Positions 17,204 through 28,974 of a stretch of 64,000 nt of DNA are shown here, piece after piece. How positions within the stretch are numbered: position 1 is the stretch's first letter; every line of letters begins with the position of its first letter. The notes below the pieces were generated by a model. It did not search any database. It worked only from the letters and a program-made list of their open reading frames with translations, and was not told the DNA's origin. A program made the position numbers and the translations under genes. Origin of the DNA: Halomonas gemina (GTDB lineage Bacteria > Pseudomonadota > Gammaproteobacteria > Pseudomonadales > Halomonadaceae); the NCBI RefSeq assembly GCF_023554995.1, contig NZ_JAMJPK010000003.1, positions 310,001 through 374,000 on the forward strand, written 5' to 3'.

Positions 17204-18643
17204 ATGCCCTCGCCACGCCTCCCCCGCCCGGCCGTCTCGCGTCTCGGCATCAAGCTGTTCGCGATCATCCTGGTGGTCAACGTGGCCATCTCCGGACTGG
17301 TGTTCCTGGCGGTCTCGCGCAGCCTCGACCAGGGCTTCATCGAGTACCTGGACCAGACCCAGACCCGCCGCGCCGAGACCCTGGCCGAGGGGCTCGCCGA
17401 GGAGTGGGCCGGCCGCGGCGACTGGCAGTGGCTGCGCCAGTCACCCGGCGCCTGGCACCGCCTGGTACGCCGCCAGCTGTGGCCCGGCGACACCCCGCCG
17501 CCGGAGGGCATCGAGCGGCGCCTGGGGGATCCCAAGGACTTCGTGCTCCACGACGCCTCCGGCCTGCCGGTGATCGGCCTGCCCCCGGACAGCGACCAGG
17601 AGGCGGCGGAGTTGCGCTGGCTGCCGATCGAGAGCGCCGGCGAGCGGGTCGGGATGCTCGGTTACCGCCCGCCCCAGCAACTGATGGCGCGCATGGACCG
17701 CATCTTCCTCTCCCGCCAGCAGCGCAACCTGGGCATCATCGTCGCCGCCCTGGGCCTGGCCTCGCTGCTGCTGGCCGGCGGCCTCTCCTGGTGGCTGGGG
17801 CGGCGTACCCGCGGCATGGCCCGGGCCACGCGGCGTCTCACCGAGGGCGACTACAGCACCCGCCTGGCGGAGCGCGGTCGCGACGAGCTGTCGAGTCTCG
17901 CCCACGATTTCAACGTGCTGGCCGCCACTCTGGAGGCCAGCCGCGAGGCGCGCAGCCGCTGGGTCTCCGACATCGCCCACGAGCTGCGCACGCCGCTGGC
18001 GGTGCTGCGTGGCGAGATCGAGGCCATGCAGGATGGCATCCGTTCCCTGGACCAGGACAACCTGCACTCGCTGGCCCAGGAGGTCGGCCAGCTGGAGCGC
18101 CTGGTGGCCGACCTGCGCCTGCTCTCGCAGAGCGATGCCGGCGCCCTGGAGGTCCAGCTGGCGCCCCTGGACCTGGCGGAGAGCCTCGCCTCGCGCCTCG
18201 ACGAGGCCAGCGGCTGGCTCGGCGACAGCGGCATCCAGCTGGAGCGCGAGGTCGAGGGCCCGGCGTGGATCCGCGGCGATACCCAGCGGCTGCGCCAGCT
18301 GTGGAACAACCTGATCGACAACACCTGCGCCTATACCACGGCACCGGGGCGGCTGCGCGTGCGCCTGGCAGCCCACCAGGGGCAGGTGCGGGTGACCTGG
18401 GAGGACAGCGCCCCGGGGGTGCCCGACGCCGAGCTGCCGCGGCTCACCGAGCGCCTCTACCGGGTCGAGGGGTCACGCAGCCGCGCCAGTGGCGGCAGCG
18501 GCCTGGGACTGTCGATCGCCACCGCCCTGGTCCGCGCCCACGGCGCGCGCATGCAGGCCTCCCCCTCGCCGCTCGGCGGGTTATGCTGGACCCTGACCTT
18601 TCCCGCCATCGAGGACCACCAGCTCAGGGAGGACGCTGCATGA
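17204..18643 (+). CDS. baeS: Envelope-stress sensor histidine kinase BaeS
   Basis: A 479-residue inner-membrane kinase. The order is TM1 (about 15-37), a periplasmic domain, TM2 (about 175-200), HAMP, a His-kinase A domain with the phospho-acceptor in D-I-A-H-E-L-R-T-P, then a HATPase with N-N-L-I-D-N and G-x-G-L-G-L-S. The layout and the V-S-D-I-A-H-E-L segment match BaeS. The start at 17204 has CGGAG eight bases upstream; an in-frame ATG at 17168 has a weaker site. Its stop overlaps the baeR start by 4 bp. Phased TGCA repeats upstream suggest autoregulation. Confidence 0.88.
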   Translation: MPSPRLPRPAVSRLGIKLFAIILVVNVAISGLVFLAVSRSLDQGFIEYLDQTQTRRAETLAEGLAEEWAGRGDWQWLRQSPGAWHRLVRRQLWPGDTPPPEGIERRLGDPKDFVLHDASGLPVIGLPPDSDQEAAELRWLPIESAGERVGMLGYRPPQQLMARMDRIFLSRQQRNLGIIVAALGLASLLLAGGLSWWLGRRTRGMARATRRLTEGDYSTRLAERGRDELSSLAHDFNVLAATLEASREARSRWVSDIAHELRTPLAVLRGEIEAMQDGIRSLDQDNLHSLAQEVGQLERLVADLRLLSQSDAGALEVQLAPLDLAESLASRLDEASGWLGDSGIQLEREVEGPAWIRGDTQRLRQLWNNLIDNTCAYTTAPGRLRVRLAAHQGQVRVTWEDSAPGVPDAELPRLTERLYRVEGSRSRASGGSGLGLSIATALVRAHGARMQASPSPLGGLCWTLTFPAIEDHQLREDAA

Positions 18644-19347
18644 GCACCCCGGACACCGAACAGGACCTGGTCCTGATCGTCGAGGACGAACCCAAGATCG
18701 CCCGCCTGGTCGCCGACTACCTGCAGGGCAGCGGCTTCACCAGCCACCACCTGGATCACGGCGATGCCGTGCTGCCCTGGCTTGCGGCCTGCCGGGCGCG
18801 CCCGGAGCTGGTGCTGCTCGACCTGATGCTGCCGGGCACCGACGGCCTGACCCTGTGCCGGGAGATCCGCCAGCGCTGGCCGGAAGTGGCGATCATCATG
18901 CTCACCGCCCGGGTCGAGGAGGTGGACCGCCTGCTGGGCCTGGAGCTGGGCGCTGACGACTACATCTGCAAGCCTTTCAGCCCCCGGGAGGTGGTGGCGC
19001 GGGCCAGGGCCGTGCTGCGCCGCAGCCGTGCCGCCAGCTCGCCCGCCCAGGGGGGCAGCGACCTGGTCCTCGACGAGGAGGGCTGGCGGGCCCTGGCCGA
19101 CGGTCACGACCTGGGCCTCACCGCGGTGGAGTTCCAGCTGCTGAAGGTGATGATGCACTCGCCCGGGCGCATCTTTACCCGCGAGCAGCTGATGGATCAC
19201 ATGTACCGCGACCACCGCATCGTCTCCGAGCGCACCGTCGACAGCCACGTCAAGAAGCTGCGCCGCAAGATCGCCGAGACCTGGCCCGAGCGCGAGGTGA
19301 TCCGCTCGGTCTACGGCGTCGGCTACAAGTATCAGCCGGAGGAGTGA
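18640..19347 (+). CDS. baeR: Response regulator BaeR (OmpR family)
   Basis: A 235-residue OmpR/PhoB-family regulator. The receiver domain has acidic D-E near residues 17-18, phospho-Asp in L-L-D-L-M-L-P, T-A-R and the C-K-P-F switch lysine. The C-terminal winged helix ends with V-Y-G-V-G-Y-K-Y, as in BaeR. It is paired with BaeS by a 4-bp overlap. The adjacent Spy-like gene mirrors the E. coli BaeR-spy regulatory link. Confidence 0.9.
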   Translation: MSTPDTEQDLVLIVEDEPKIARLVADYLQGSGFTSHHLDHGDAVLPWLAACRARPELVLLDLMLPGTDGLTLCREIRQRWPEVAIIMLTARVEEVDRLLGLELGADDYICKPFSPREVVARARAVLRRSRAASSPAQGGSDLVLDEEGWRALADGHDLGLTAVEFQLLKVMMHSPGRIFTREQLMDHMYRDHRIVSERTVDSHVKKLRRKIAETWPEREVIRSVYGVGYKYQPEE

Positions 19348-19358
19348 ACTCCGGCGGA

Positions 19359-19395
19359 TGCACGACCTTTGCACCCTCGCTGCATGCCGCTTGCA
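19359..19395 (+). promoter_or_regulatory. Four phased TGCA repeats upstream of the spy-like gene (predicted BaeR site)
   Basis: TGCA begins at 19359, 19370, 19381 and 19392, four copies at exactly 11-bp spacing, between baeR and the Spy-like gene. The same motif and pitch precede baeS. Confidence 0.6.
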
Positions 19396-19458
19396 TCCCT
19401 GGCGACGAGACTGGCAGCGTCAACCCGAGGCCCGACGAGGCCACCAAGGAGAACCGCC

Positions 19459-20112
19459 ATGACACGCTCACTCACCCGTACCCTGCTGGCCCCCGCCCTG
19501 CTCGCCGTCGCTATCGCGCCCCTGGCGCTTTTCGCCAGTGCCGCCCCCGGCGAGGGCAAGCAACAGGGCGGGAGCGAGGAACATCGCCAGCAGCACGAGC
19601 AGCGCCGCCAGGCCCTCTTCGAGCGGGCCGGCATCGACGACGAGACCCGCCAGGCCCTTGAGGAGGCCCGCCGCGAGCACCGTGAGGCGGTCCGCGAACT
19701 GCGCGAGGAGCACCGCCAGCGCATGGACGAGATCCTCGACGAGGAGCAGCGCGAGGCACTGGAGGCCGCCCGGCAGGAACTGCGCGAGGAGCAGCGCGCC
19801 GAGCGCCGCGAGGCCATGCAGCAGCGCCTGACCGCGCTGGTCGACAGCTGGGGGCTCTCCGACGCCGATCGCGAGGCGCTGCGCGAGGCCCGCGAGGCGA
19901 TCTATGCCGACATGCAGGCACTGCGCGAGGGCGACTTCGACTCACGCCAGGAGCGCCGCGAGGCCATGCGGGCGCTGCGCGAGGAGCACCAGGCGGCCCT
20001 CGCCGAGATCCTCAGCGACGAGCAGCTCGAGGAGATGCGTGCGTTGCTCTCCCGCCATGGCCAGCCGGGCAAGGGCCGCGACGGCCGCAAGGGCAAGGAC
20101 GGCACCGACTGA
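19459..20112 (+). CDS. Spy/CpxP-like periplasmic chaperone
   Basis: A 217-residue exported protein with a signal peptide cleaved near A-S-A (residues 27-29). The mature part is very rich in Glu, Arg and Gln and almost entirely helical. Repeated L-R-E-E-H/Q-R motifs recall the LTxxQ repeats of Spy and CpxP. Spy is an ATP-independent periplasmic chaperone induced by BaeR. AAGGAG precedes the ATG. The gene directly follows baeR with a phased TGCA array in between, which supports assignment to this regulon. Sequence similarity to Spy is general, not motif-exact. Confidence 0.78.
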   Translation: MTRSLTRTLLAPALLAVAIAPLALFASAAPGEGKQQGGSEEHRQQHEQRRQALFERAGIDDETRQALEEARREHREAVRELREEHRQRMDEILDEEQREALEAARQELREEQRAERREAMQQRLTALVDSWGLSDADREALREAREAIYADMQALREGDFDSRQERREAMRALREEHQAALAEILSDEQLEEMRALLSRHGQPGKGRDGRKGKDGTD

Positions 20113-20152
20113 CGCCTGCCTCCTCCCTTACGCCCCCGCTCCATCTCGTTTC

Positions 20153-20176
20153 GCCCGGCCTCGTGCCGGGCGTTTT
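20153..20176 (+). terminator. Rho-independent terminator of the spy-like gene
   Basis: GCCCGGC-CTCGT-GCCGGGC stem-loop followed by GTTTTC, 41 bp after the stop codon. Confidence 0.8.
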
Positions 20177-20225
20177 CGTTCGAGTCTCGGCGTTCTTGCC
20201 TCGACGTCCATGCCGAGAGGCGCAT

Positions 20226-21267
20226 GCCCCCTCCCTCACCGAGCAGCGAGACCGGCTCAATCGCGTCGTCTTCCACGGCAGCGTGGCCGGCATCCTGGTC
20301 TTCCTGGTGCTGACCATGCTGTTCACCGAGCGGGCCGGCACCTTCTTCGATGCCGGCCTGGCCTGGGTCAGCGAGACCTTCGGCTGGTACTACATGCTCG
20401 CCGCGGTGGTCTACCTGGTCTTCGTCATCGTCATCGGCGCCTCCCGGGTGGGCAACATCCGCCTGGGCCCGGACCACTCCAGGCCCGAGTTCTCGCTGCT
20501 CTCCTGGGCCTCGATGCTGTTCGCGGCCGGCATCGGCATCGACCTGCTGTTCTTCTGCGTGGCCGAGCCGCTCGCCCACTACCTGGCGCCGCCCGACCTC
20601 GCCCCCGAGAGTGCGGCGGCCATGCGGGCCGCCGTGCCCCAGACCTTCCTGCACTGGGGGCTGACCGGCTGGGGCATGTACGTGCTGATGGGCATGGCCC
20701 TGGCCTACTTCAGCTACCGCCATCGTCTGCCGCTGGCGATCCGCAGTGCCCTCTACCCGCTGCTCGGACAGCGCATCCACGGCCCCATCGGCCACGCCGT
20801 CGACATCACCGCGGTCATCTCCACGGTGTTCGGAATCGCCACCAGCCTCGGCATCGGGGTGATGCAGCTCAACTACGGGCTGACCTACATGTTCGACATC
20901 CCGGAAAGCCTCTCCGTCCAGGTGGTACTGATCGCCCTGGTGGTGGTGCTGGCGACCATCTCGGTGGTTAGCGGCGTGGAGAAGGGCATCCGTCGCCTCT
21001 CCGAGTTCAACATGCTGCTGGCCGCCGCCCTGCTGCTGTTCGTGCTCTTCCAGGGCGACACCCTGCGCCTGCTCGACGCCCTGGTGCTCAATGCCTGGGA
21101 CTACCTGGGCGGCTTCGTAGGAGCGAGCAGGCGCTGAACACCCCCCAGACCACCATCTACACCCTGCTCGAGCAGTACCCCTACATCGGCCTCACCGCCC
21201 CGGGAGGCGACTGGCGCGAACGCCTCGACCGCGCCCTGGACACCTCGACCCGGGCCGGCGCGGCGAC
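20226..21267 (+). pseudogene. BCCT (BetT-like) transporter remnant
   Basis: About 300 residues read as the N-terminal half of a BCCT transporter for betaine/choline-type solutes, including the hallmark G-I-G-I-D-L-L-F-F-x-V-A-E-P. The frame then stops at 21135. In another frame the sequence resumes with T-P-Q-T-T-I-Y-T-L-L-E-Q-Y-P-Y, typical of a later BCCT helix region. It then jumps to G-D-W-R-E-R-L-D, typical of the cytosolic C-terminal tail. No usable start codon is in frame at the N-terminus: the nearest upstream GTG lies inside the spy-like terminator. Missing start, two internal deletions and a frame change make it non-functional. Intact family members have about 500-680 residues. Confidence 0.85.
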
Positions 21268-21304
21268 TCCCCCTGGCGTCGCCGTTGGCGTTTCCGGCCG
21301 ATGC

Positions 21305-21332
21305 AAAAAGCCCGCGGCATCACGCCACGGGC
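21305..21332 (-). terminator. Rho-independent terminator of the porin gene
   Basis: On the minus strand GCCCGTGG and CCGCGGGC form a stem followed by TTTTT, 49 bp beyond the porin stop codon. Confidence 0.75.
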
Positions 21333-21380
21333 AAGCATCGAAACAGCAGACTGGGCCCGGCCGGCGCCGGGCCCTTGCCA

Positions 21381-23004
<1,624 letters not shown>

Positions 23005-23148
23005 AAACCAACCACAAAAAGTCTTTTGTAATATTACAACTAATGTCTAAGCAGCAACCGGGAACTAGAGGTAAAACCGGTAATAAAACCACATACCGCT
23101 CCTCGACATGCGATACCCTCCCCCTCGACACCACCACGAGGACGCGCA

Positions 23149-24009
23149 ATGACGCCCGAACAGCCCCCTCTCGCCCTGATGCTGGGCATGATGCGCCTGC
23201 ATGAGACCCCCGAACTCCAGGCATCCGAGCGGCTGGCCGACTGGATCGAGGCCCGCCTGGACCAGGGGCTCGACTGGTTCGACCACGCCGACATCTACGG
23301 CGGCGAGGGCCACAACGAGCGCCTGTTCGGCGAGGCCCTGCGCCGTCGGCCGAGCCTCGCCGCCCGGGTCAGGGTGGTCACCAAGGCCGGCATCCTGATG
23401 GCACCAGGTGACACTAAGCACTACGACAGCTCGCCGGCATGGCTGTCCGGTGCCATCGACCGGGCCCTGGCGCGACTCGGGGTCGAGCGGCTGGACCTCT
23501 TCCTGATCCACCGCCCCGACCCGCTGATGGAGGCCGAGGCCACCGCCCGGGTGCTGGATGATGCCGTCCGGGCCGGCAAGGTCGCCGCCCTGGGGGTCTC
23601 CAATTTCCTGCCCGAGCAGTGGCGCCGCCTCCAGGCCGCGCTCTCCCATCCGCTGACGCACCACCAGTTTCAGCTCTCACTCACCCGCTCGGCGCCACTC
23701 TTCGACGGCCACCTCGATGCCCTGTCTCGCGACGGTCTCTCGCCCCTGGCCTGGTCGCCCCTGGATGGTGGCGCGCTGTTCGAGGGCGCCGCCGGCCAGG
23801 CCCTTGAGCGTCTCGCCGCCCACCACGGCATCAGCCCCGCCGGTCTCGCCCTGGCCTGGCTGCGTCGCCTGCCGGGTTCGCCGGTGCCGGTGATCGGCAC
23901 CCTCGACCCGGCGCGGATCACGACCCTGCAGGACGAGGCCCGATTCTCCCTGCCGCGTCGGGATTGGTATGCCCTGCTGGAGGCGGCCCGCGGCCACGAG
24001 GTTGCCTGA
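23149..24009 (+). CDS. Aldo/keto reductase, YdhF-like
   Basis: A 286-residue NADPH-dependent aldo/keto reductase. The catalytic tetrad residues are recognisable: D-x-x-x-x-Y in F-D-H-A-D-I-Y-G, K in V-T-K-A-G, and H in L-I-H-R-P-D. The overall pattern resembles E. coli YdhF. The substrate is unknown. It is divergent from the porin and upstream of aglE, so it could share the LacI-type operator at 22991 and act on a sugar aldehyde, but this is only positional inference. Confidence 0.85.
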   Translation: MTPEQPPLALMLGMMRLHETPELQASERLADWIEARLDQGLDWFDHADIYGGEGHNERLFGEALRRRPSLAARVRVVTKAGILMAPGDTKHYDSSPAWLSGAIDRALARLGVERLDLFLIHRPDPLMEAEATARVLDDAVRAGKVAALGVSNFLPEQWRRLQAALSHPLTHHQFQLSLTRSAPLFDGHLDALSRDGLSPLAWSPLDGGALFEGAAGQALERLAAHHGISPAGLALAWLRRLPGSPVPVIGTLDPARITTLQDEARFSLPRRDWYALLEAARGHEVA

Positions 24010-24082
24010 CGGTCCGGCAGCCTGCGACCAAAGTCGCGGTTGAAGTCTGGCGTGAGCAACGGCTAACTGTGCCGGACACGAT

Positions 24083-24096
24083 CTTAATCGTTTAAG
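24083..24096. promoter_or_regulatory. Candidate AglR operator upstream of aglE
   Basis: CTTAATCGTTTAAG, a near-perfect palindrome centred on CG, 96 bp before the aglE start. Typical of LacI-family operators. Confidence 0.7.
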
Positions 24097-24191
24097 TCAG
24101 GAGAGGACTTCCGGTGGCGCTACCTGCGGGTGACACATCGCGACCGGTCCTCCCTGAAAAAGTGACAACAACAAGCGAAGAGGAAGCCAGC

Positions 24192-25460
24192 ATGCTCAAG
24201 AAGACCCTGATCTCCGCCATCGCCCTGGCCGGCGCCGCCGCCGGCAGTAGCCAGGCCCAGGCGGCGGAGCTGACCATCTCCTGTGGCGCCGTCGGCGCCG
24301 AGCTTACCCTCTGCGAGCAGGGTGTCGCCCAGTGGGAAGAGCAGACCGGCCACGAGGTCGACATCGTCTCCACCCCCAACTCCTCCACCGAGCGCCTGTC
24401 GCTCTACCAGCAGATTCTCTCCGCCCAGTCCAGCGACATCGACGTGATGCAGATCGACGTGGTATGGCCAGGCCTGCTGGCCAACCACCTGCTCGACCTC
24501 GGCGAGACCCTCGGCGAGGACGCCGCCGCCGGTCACTTCGAGACCATCGTGGCCAACAACACCATCGACGATCGCCTGGTGGCGATGCCCTGGTTCACCG
24601 ATGCCGGGGTGCTCTACTACCGCAAGGACCTGCTCGAGGAGCACGGCTTCGAGGCCCCCGAGACCTGGGAAGAGCTGACCGAGATCGCCACCGAGATCCA
24701 GGCCGCCGAGCGCGAGGCCGGCAACGACCGGATGTGGGGCTACGTCTTCCAGGGCCGCGCCTACGAGGGGCTGACCTGCAACGCCCTGGAGTGGATCGCC
24801 AGCTATGGCGGCGGCACCATCGTCGACGCCGAGGGCGAGATCACCATTGACAACGAACGGGCCGCCGAGGCGCTGGACCTCGCCGCCAGCTGGATCGGCA
24901 ATATCTCGCCGAAAGGCGCCCTCAACTACACCGAGGAGGAGGCCCGCGGCATCTTCCAGAGCGGCAATGCGGTGTTCATGCGCAACTGGCCCTATGCCTG
25001 GTCGCTGGCCCAGAGCGAGGAGAGCAACGTGCGCGACAAGGTCGGCGTGGTCAAGCTGCCCAGCGCCGAGGGCGAGGAGAGTGCCGCCACGCTCGGCGGA
25101 TGGAACCTGGCCGTGTCCCGCTACACCGAGAACCCCGAGCTCGCCGCCGACCTGGTGGCCTTCCTGACCGGCGAGGCGGAGCAGAAACGCCGCGCCATCG
25201 AGGGCGCCTACAACCCCACCCTGGCCTCGCTGTACGAGGACGAAGAGGTGCTCGACGCCGTGCCCTTTTTCGGCACCCTCTACGACACCTTCACCAACGC
25301 CGTGGCACGCCCCTCGGCCCCCACCGGCGACAACTACGGCCGGGTGAGCAACAGCTTCTTCAATGCCGTGCACCAGGTGCTCTCCGGTGACCAGAGCGGC
25401 GCCGAGGCCGTCTCCCAGGTGGACAGTGAACTCTCCCGCATCAAGCGTCGCCGCTGGTAA
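24192..25460 (+). CDS. aglE: Alpha-glucoside ABC transporter, periplasmic binding protein
   Basis: A 422-residue family 1 sugar-binding protein with a signal peptide (cleavage near A-Q-A, about residue 23). It has the classic extracellular-binding-protein pattern, including W-P-Y-A-W in the ligand cleft region. It delivers maltose, trehalose, sucrose or related alpha-glucosides to the permeases AglF/AglG. AGAGGA precedes the ATG at 24192; an upstream ATG frame reads non-signal sequence. First gene of aglEFGAK. The agl naming rests on gene order and the alpha-glucosidase in the operon; the exact ligand is uncertain. Confidence 0.88.
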   Translation: MLKKTLISAIALAGAAAGSSQAQAAELTISCGAVGAELTLCEQGVAQWEEQTGHEVDIVSTPNSSTERLSLYQQILSAQSSDIDVMQIDVVWPGLLANHLLDLGETLGEDAAAGHFETIVANNTIDDRLVAMPWFTDAGVLYYRKDLLEEHGFEAPETWEELTEIATEIQAAEREAGNDRMWGYVFQGRAYEGLTCNALEWIASYGGGTIVDAEGEITIDNERAAEALDLAASWIGNISPKGALNYTEEEARGIFQSGNAVFMRNWPYAWSLAQSEESNVRDKVGVVKLPSAEGEESAATLGGWNLAVSRYTENPELAADLVAFLTGEAEQKRRAIEGAYNPTLASLYEDEEVLDAVPFFGTLYDTFTNAVARPSAPTGDNYGRVSNSFFNAVHQVLSGDQSGAEAVSQVDSELSRIKRRRW

Positions 25461-25474
25461 TCCAGGAGGTCCCC

Positions 25475-26449
25475 ATGACGACTCCAGCCACTCAAGGCGC
25501 ACCCCGGGCGGTGCGCTCCCCCCAGGCGGGCTACCGGGGCACCAAGGTGCGCCGCCAGCGCGTGCGCGCCGCCTGGCTGTTCCTCTTGCCAATGCTGGTG
25601 GCGCTGGCACTGGTCGCCGGCTGGCCGCTGCTGCGCACCTTCTACTTCAGCTTCACCGATGCCTCGCTGTCGGACACCGCCGGTGCCGCCTTCATCGGCA
25701 TCGAGAACTACCTGGTCTTCGAGGATGGCGCCTGGTACGGCCTGCTCACCGACCCGGTGTGGTGGACCTCGGTGTGGAACACCCTCTACTTCAGCATCGT
25801 CTCGGTGTCGCTGGAGGTGGTCTTCGGCATCATCGTCGCCCTGCTGCTCAACGCCGAGTTCAAGGGCCGCATGCTGGTGCGTGCTGCGGTGCTGATCCCC
25901 TGGGCCATCCCCACCATCGTCTCGGCCAAGATGTGGGCCTGGATGCTCAATGACCAGTTCGGGATCATCAACCACCTGCTGATGGCGGTCGGCATCATCG
26001 ACTCGCCCATCGCCTGGACCGCCAGCGCCAGCTACTCCATGTGGGCGGTGATCATGGTCGACGTCTGGAAGACCATCCCCTTCGTCGCGCTGCTGGTGCT
26101 GGCCGCCCTGCAGATGCTGCCCAAGGACTGCTATGAGGCCGCCGAGGTCGACGGCATCCATCCGGTCAGGGTGTTCTTCCGCGTGACCCTGCCGCTGATC
26201 ACCCCGGCCCTGCTGGTGGCGGTGATCTTCCGCCTGCTCGATGCCCTGCGGGTGTTCGACGTCATCTACGTGCTGACCTCCAACTCCACCAGCACCATGA
26301 CCATGTCGATCTACGCCCGCCAGCAGCTGGTCGAGTTCCAGGACGTCGGCTATGGCAGCGCCGCCTCGACGATGCTCTTCCTGATCATCGCCCTGGCCGT
26401 GGTGATCTACCTCTACCTTGGCCGCCGCCAACTGGGAGTCGACCAATGA
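25475..26449 (+). CDS. aglF: Alpha-glucoside ABC transporter permease AglF
   Basis: A 324-residue MalF-type inner-membrane permease with six predicted helices. The EAA loop reads E-A-A-E-V-D-G, the contact site for the ATPase. A basic cytosolic N-terminus (residues 1-30) precedes TM1. AGGAGG lies just upstream. It starts 14 bp after aglE and overlaps aglG by 4 bp. Confidence 0.92.
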   Translation: MTTPATQGAPRAVRSPQAGYRGTKVRRQRVRAAWLFLLPMLVALALVAGWPLLRTFYFSFTDASLSDTAGAAFIGIENYLVFEDGAWYGLLTDPVWWTSVWNTLYFSIVSVSLEVVFGIIVALLLNAEFKGRMLVRAAVLIPWAIPTIVSAKMWAWMLNDQFGIINHLLMAVGIIDSPIAWTASASYSMWAVIMVDVWKTIPFVALLVLAALQMLPKDCYEAAEVDGIHPVRVFFRVTLPLITPALLVAVIFRLLDALRVFDVIYVLTSNSTSTMTMSIYARQQLVEFQDVGYGSAASTMLFLIIALAVVIYLYLGRRQLGVDQ

Positions 26450-27288
26450 ACCAGTATCAGCTGACCAAGCTCGCCAAGCGGGTCGGGTTCTATGCCCTGA
26501 TCGCCGTGGTGATGGTCTACGCGATCTTTCCCTTCTACTACGCGGTGATCACCTCGCTGAAGCCCTCCAGCGAGCTGTTCCGGGTCGACTTCTGGCTGTC
26601 GACGGTGGACTTCGGCAACTACGTACATATCTTCACCCAGAAGAGCTTCGTGCGCGCCATCATCAACTCCATCGTCATCTCGCTCTCGGTGGTCTTCATC
26701 GCCCTGCTGCTGGGCATCACCGCCTCCTATGCCCTGGGCCGGGTCCGCTTCCGCGGCCGGACCACGGTGATGCTGGTGATCCTCGGGGTCTCGATGTTTC
26801 CCCAGGTGGCAGTACTCTCCGGGCTCTTCGAGGTGATCCGCGGGCTCGGCCTCTACAACAACCCGGCCGGCCTGATCCTGAGCTACACCATCTTCACCCT
26901 GCCCTTCACCGTCTGGGTGCTGACCACCTTCATGAAGCAGCTGCCCTTGGAGCTGGAAGAGGCGGCGATCATGGATGGCGCCACCCCCTGGGTGACCATC
27001 ACCAAGGTGTTCCTGCCGCTGATGTGGCCGGCCATGGCGACCACCGGCCTGCTGGCCTTCATCGCCGCCTGGAACGAATTCCTCTTCGCCCTGACCTTCA
27101 CCCTCACCGACGACCAGCGCACCGTGCCGGTGGCGATCGCTCTGATCTCCGGCGGCAGCCAGCACGAGCTGCCCTGGGGGCCGATCATGGCCGCCTCGGT
27201 GACCGTCACCGTGCCGCTGGTAATCCTGGTGATGATCTTCCAGAAGCGCATCGTCTCCGGTCTCACCGCCGGTGCCGTCAAAGGATGA
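26446..27288 (+). CDS. aglG: Alpha-glucoside ABC transporter permease AglG
   Basis: A 280-residue MalG-type permease with six helices and an EAA loop (E-E-A-A-I-M-D-G). It ends in the common A-G-A-V-K-G tail. It forms the membrane channel with AglF. The start overlaps aglF by 4 bp, and the stop abuts or overlaps the alpha-glucosidase start. Confidence 0.92.
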   Translation: MNQYQLTKLAKRVGFYALIAVVMVYAIFPFYYAVITSLKPSSELFRVDFWLSTVDFGNYVHIFTQKSFVRAIINSIVISLSVVFIALLLGITASYALGRVRFRGRTTVMLVILGVSMFPQVAVLSGLFEVIRGLGLYNNPAGLILSYTIFTLPFTVWVLTTFMKQLPLELEEAAIMDGATPWVTITKVFLPLMWPAMATTGLLAFIAAWNEFLFALTFTLTDDQRTVPVAIALISGGSQHELPWGPIMAASVTVTVPLVILVMIFQKRIVSGLTAGAVKG

Positions 27289-27296
27289 ACCAACAC

Positions 27297-28925
<1,629 letters not shown>

Positions 28926-28943
28926 CACGACATCACAACAAGG

Positions 28944-28961
28944 GCCGGCCCCGAGGCCGGC
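28944..28961 (+). other. Intra-operon stem-loop before aglK
   Basis: GCCGGCC-CCGA-GGCCGGC forms a perfect 7-bp GC stem ending only a base or two before the aglK Shine-Dalgarno AAGGAG. There is no T-run, so it is more likely an mRNA stability or translation element than a terminator. Confidence 0.55.
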
Positions 28962-28974
28962 AAGGAGTCGCAAG

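Noticed and set aside
20163..21137. Functional 324-residue BCCT transporter
   Set aside because: The only start is a GTG inside a terminator, half the helices are missing, and later BCCT pieces continue out of frame.
21354..21375. Strong GC palindrome as a terminator
   Set aside because: The arms GGGCCCGGC and GCCGGGCCC are perfect but no T-run follows on either strand. It overlaps or abuts the porin stop-side sequence, and the hairpin at 21305-21332 is the better terminator.
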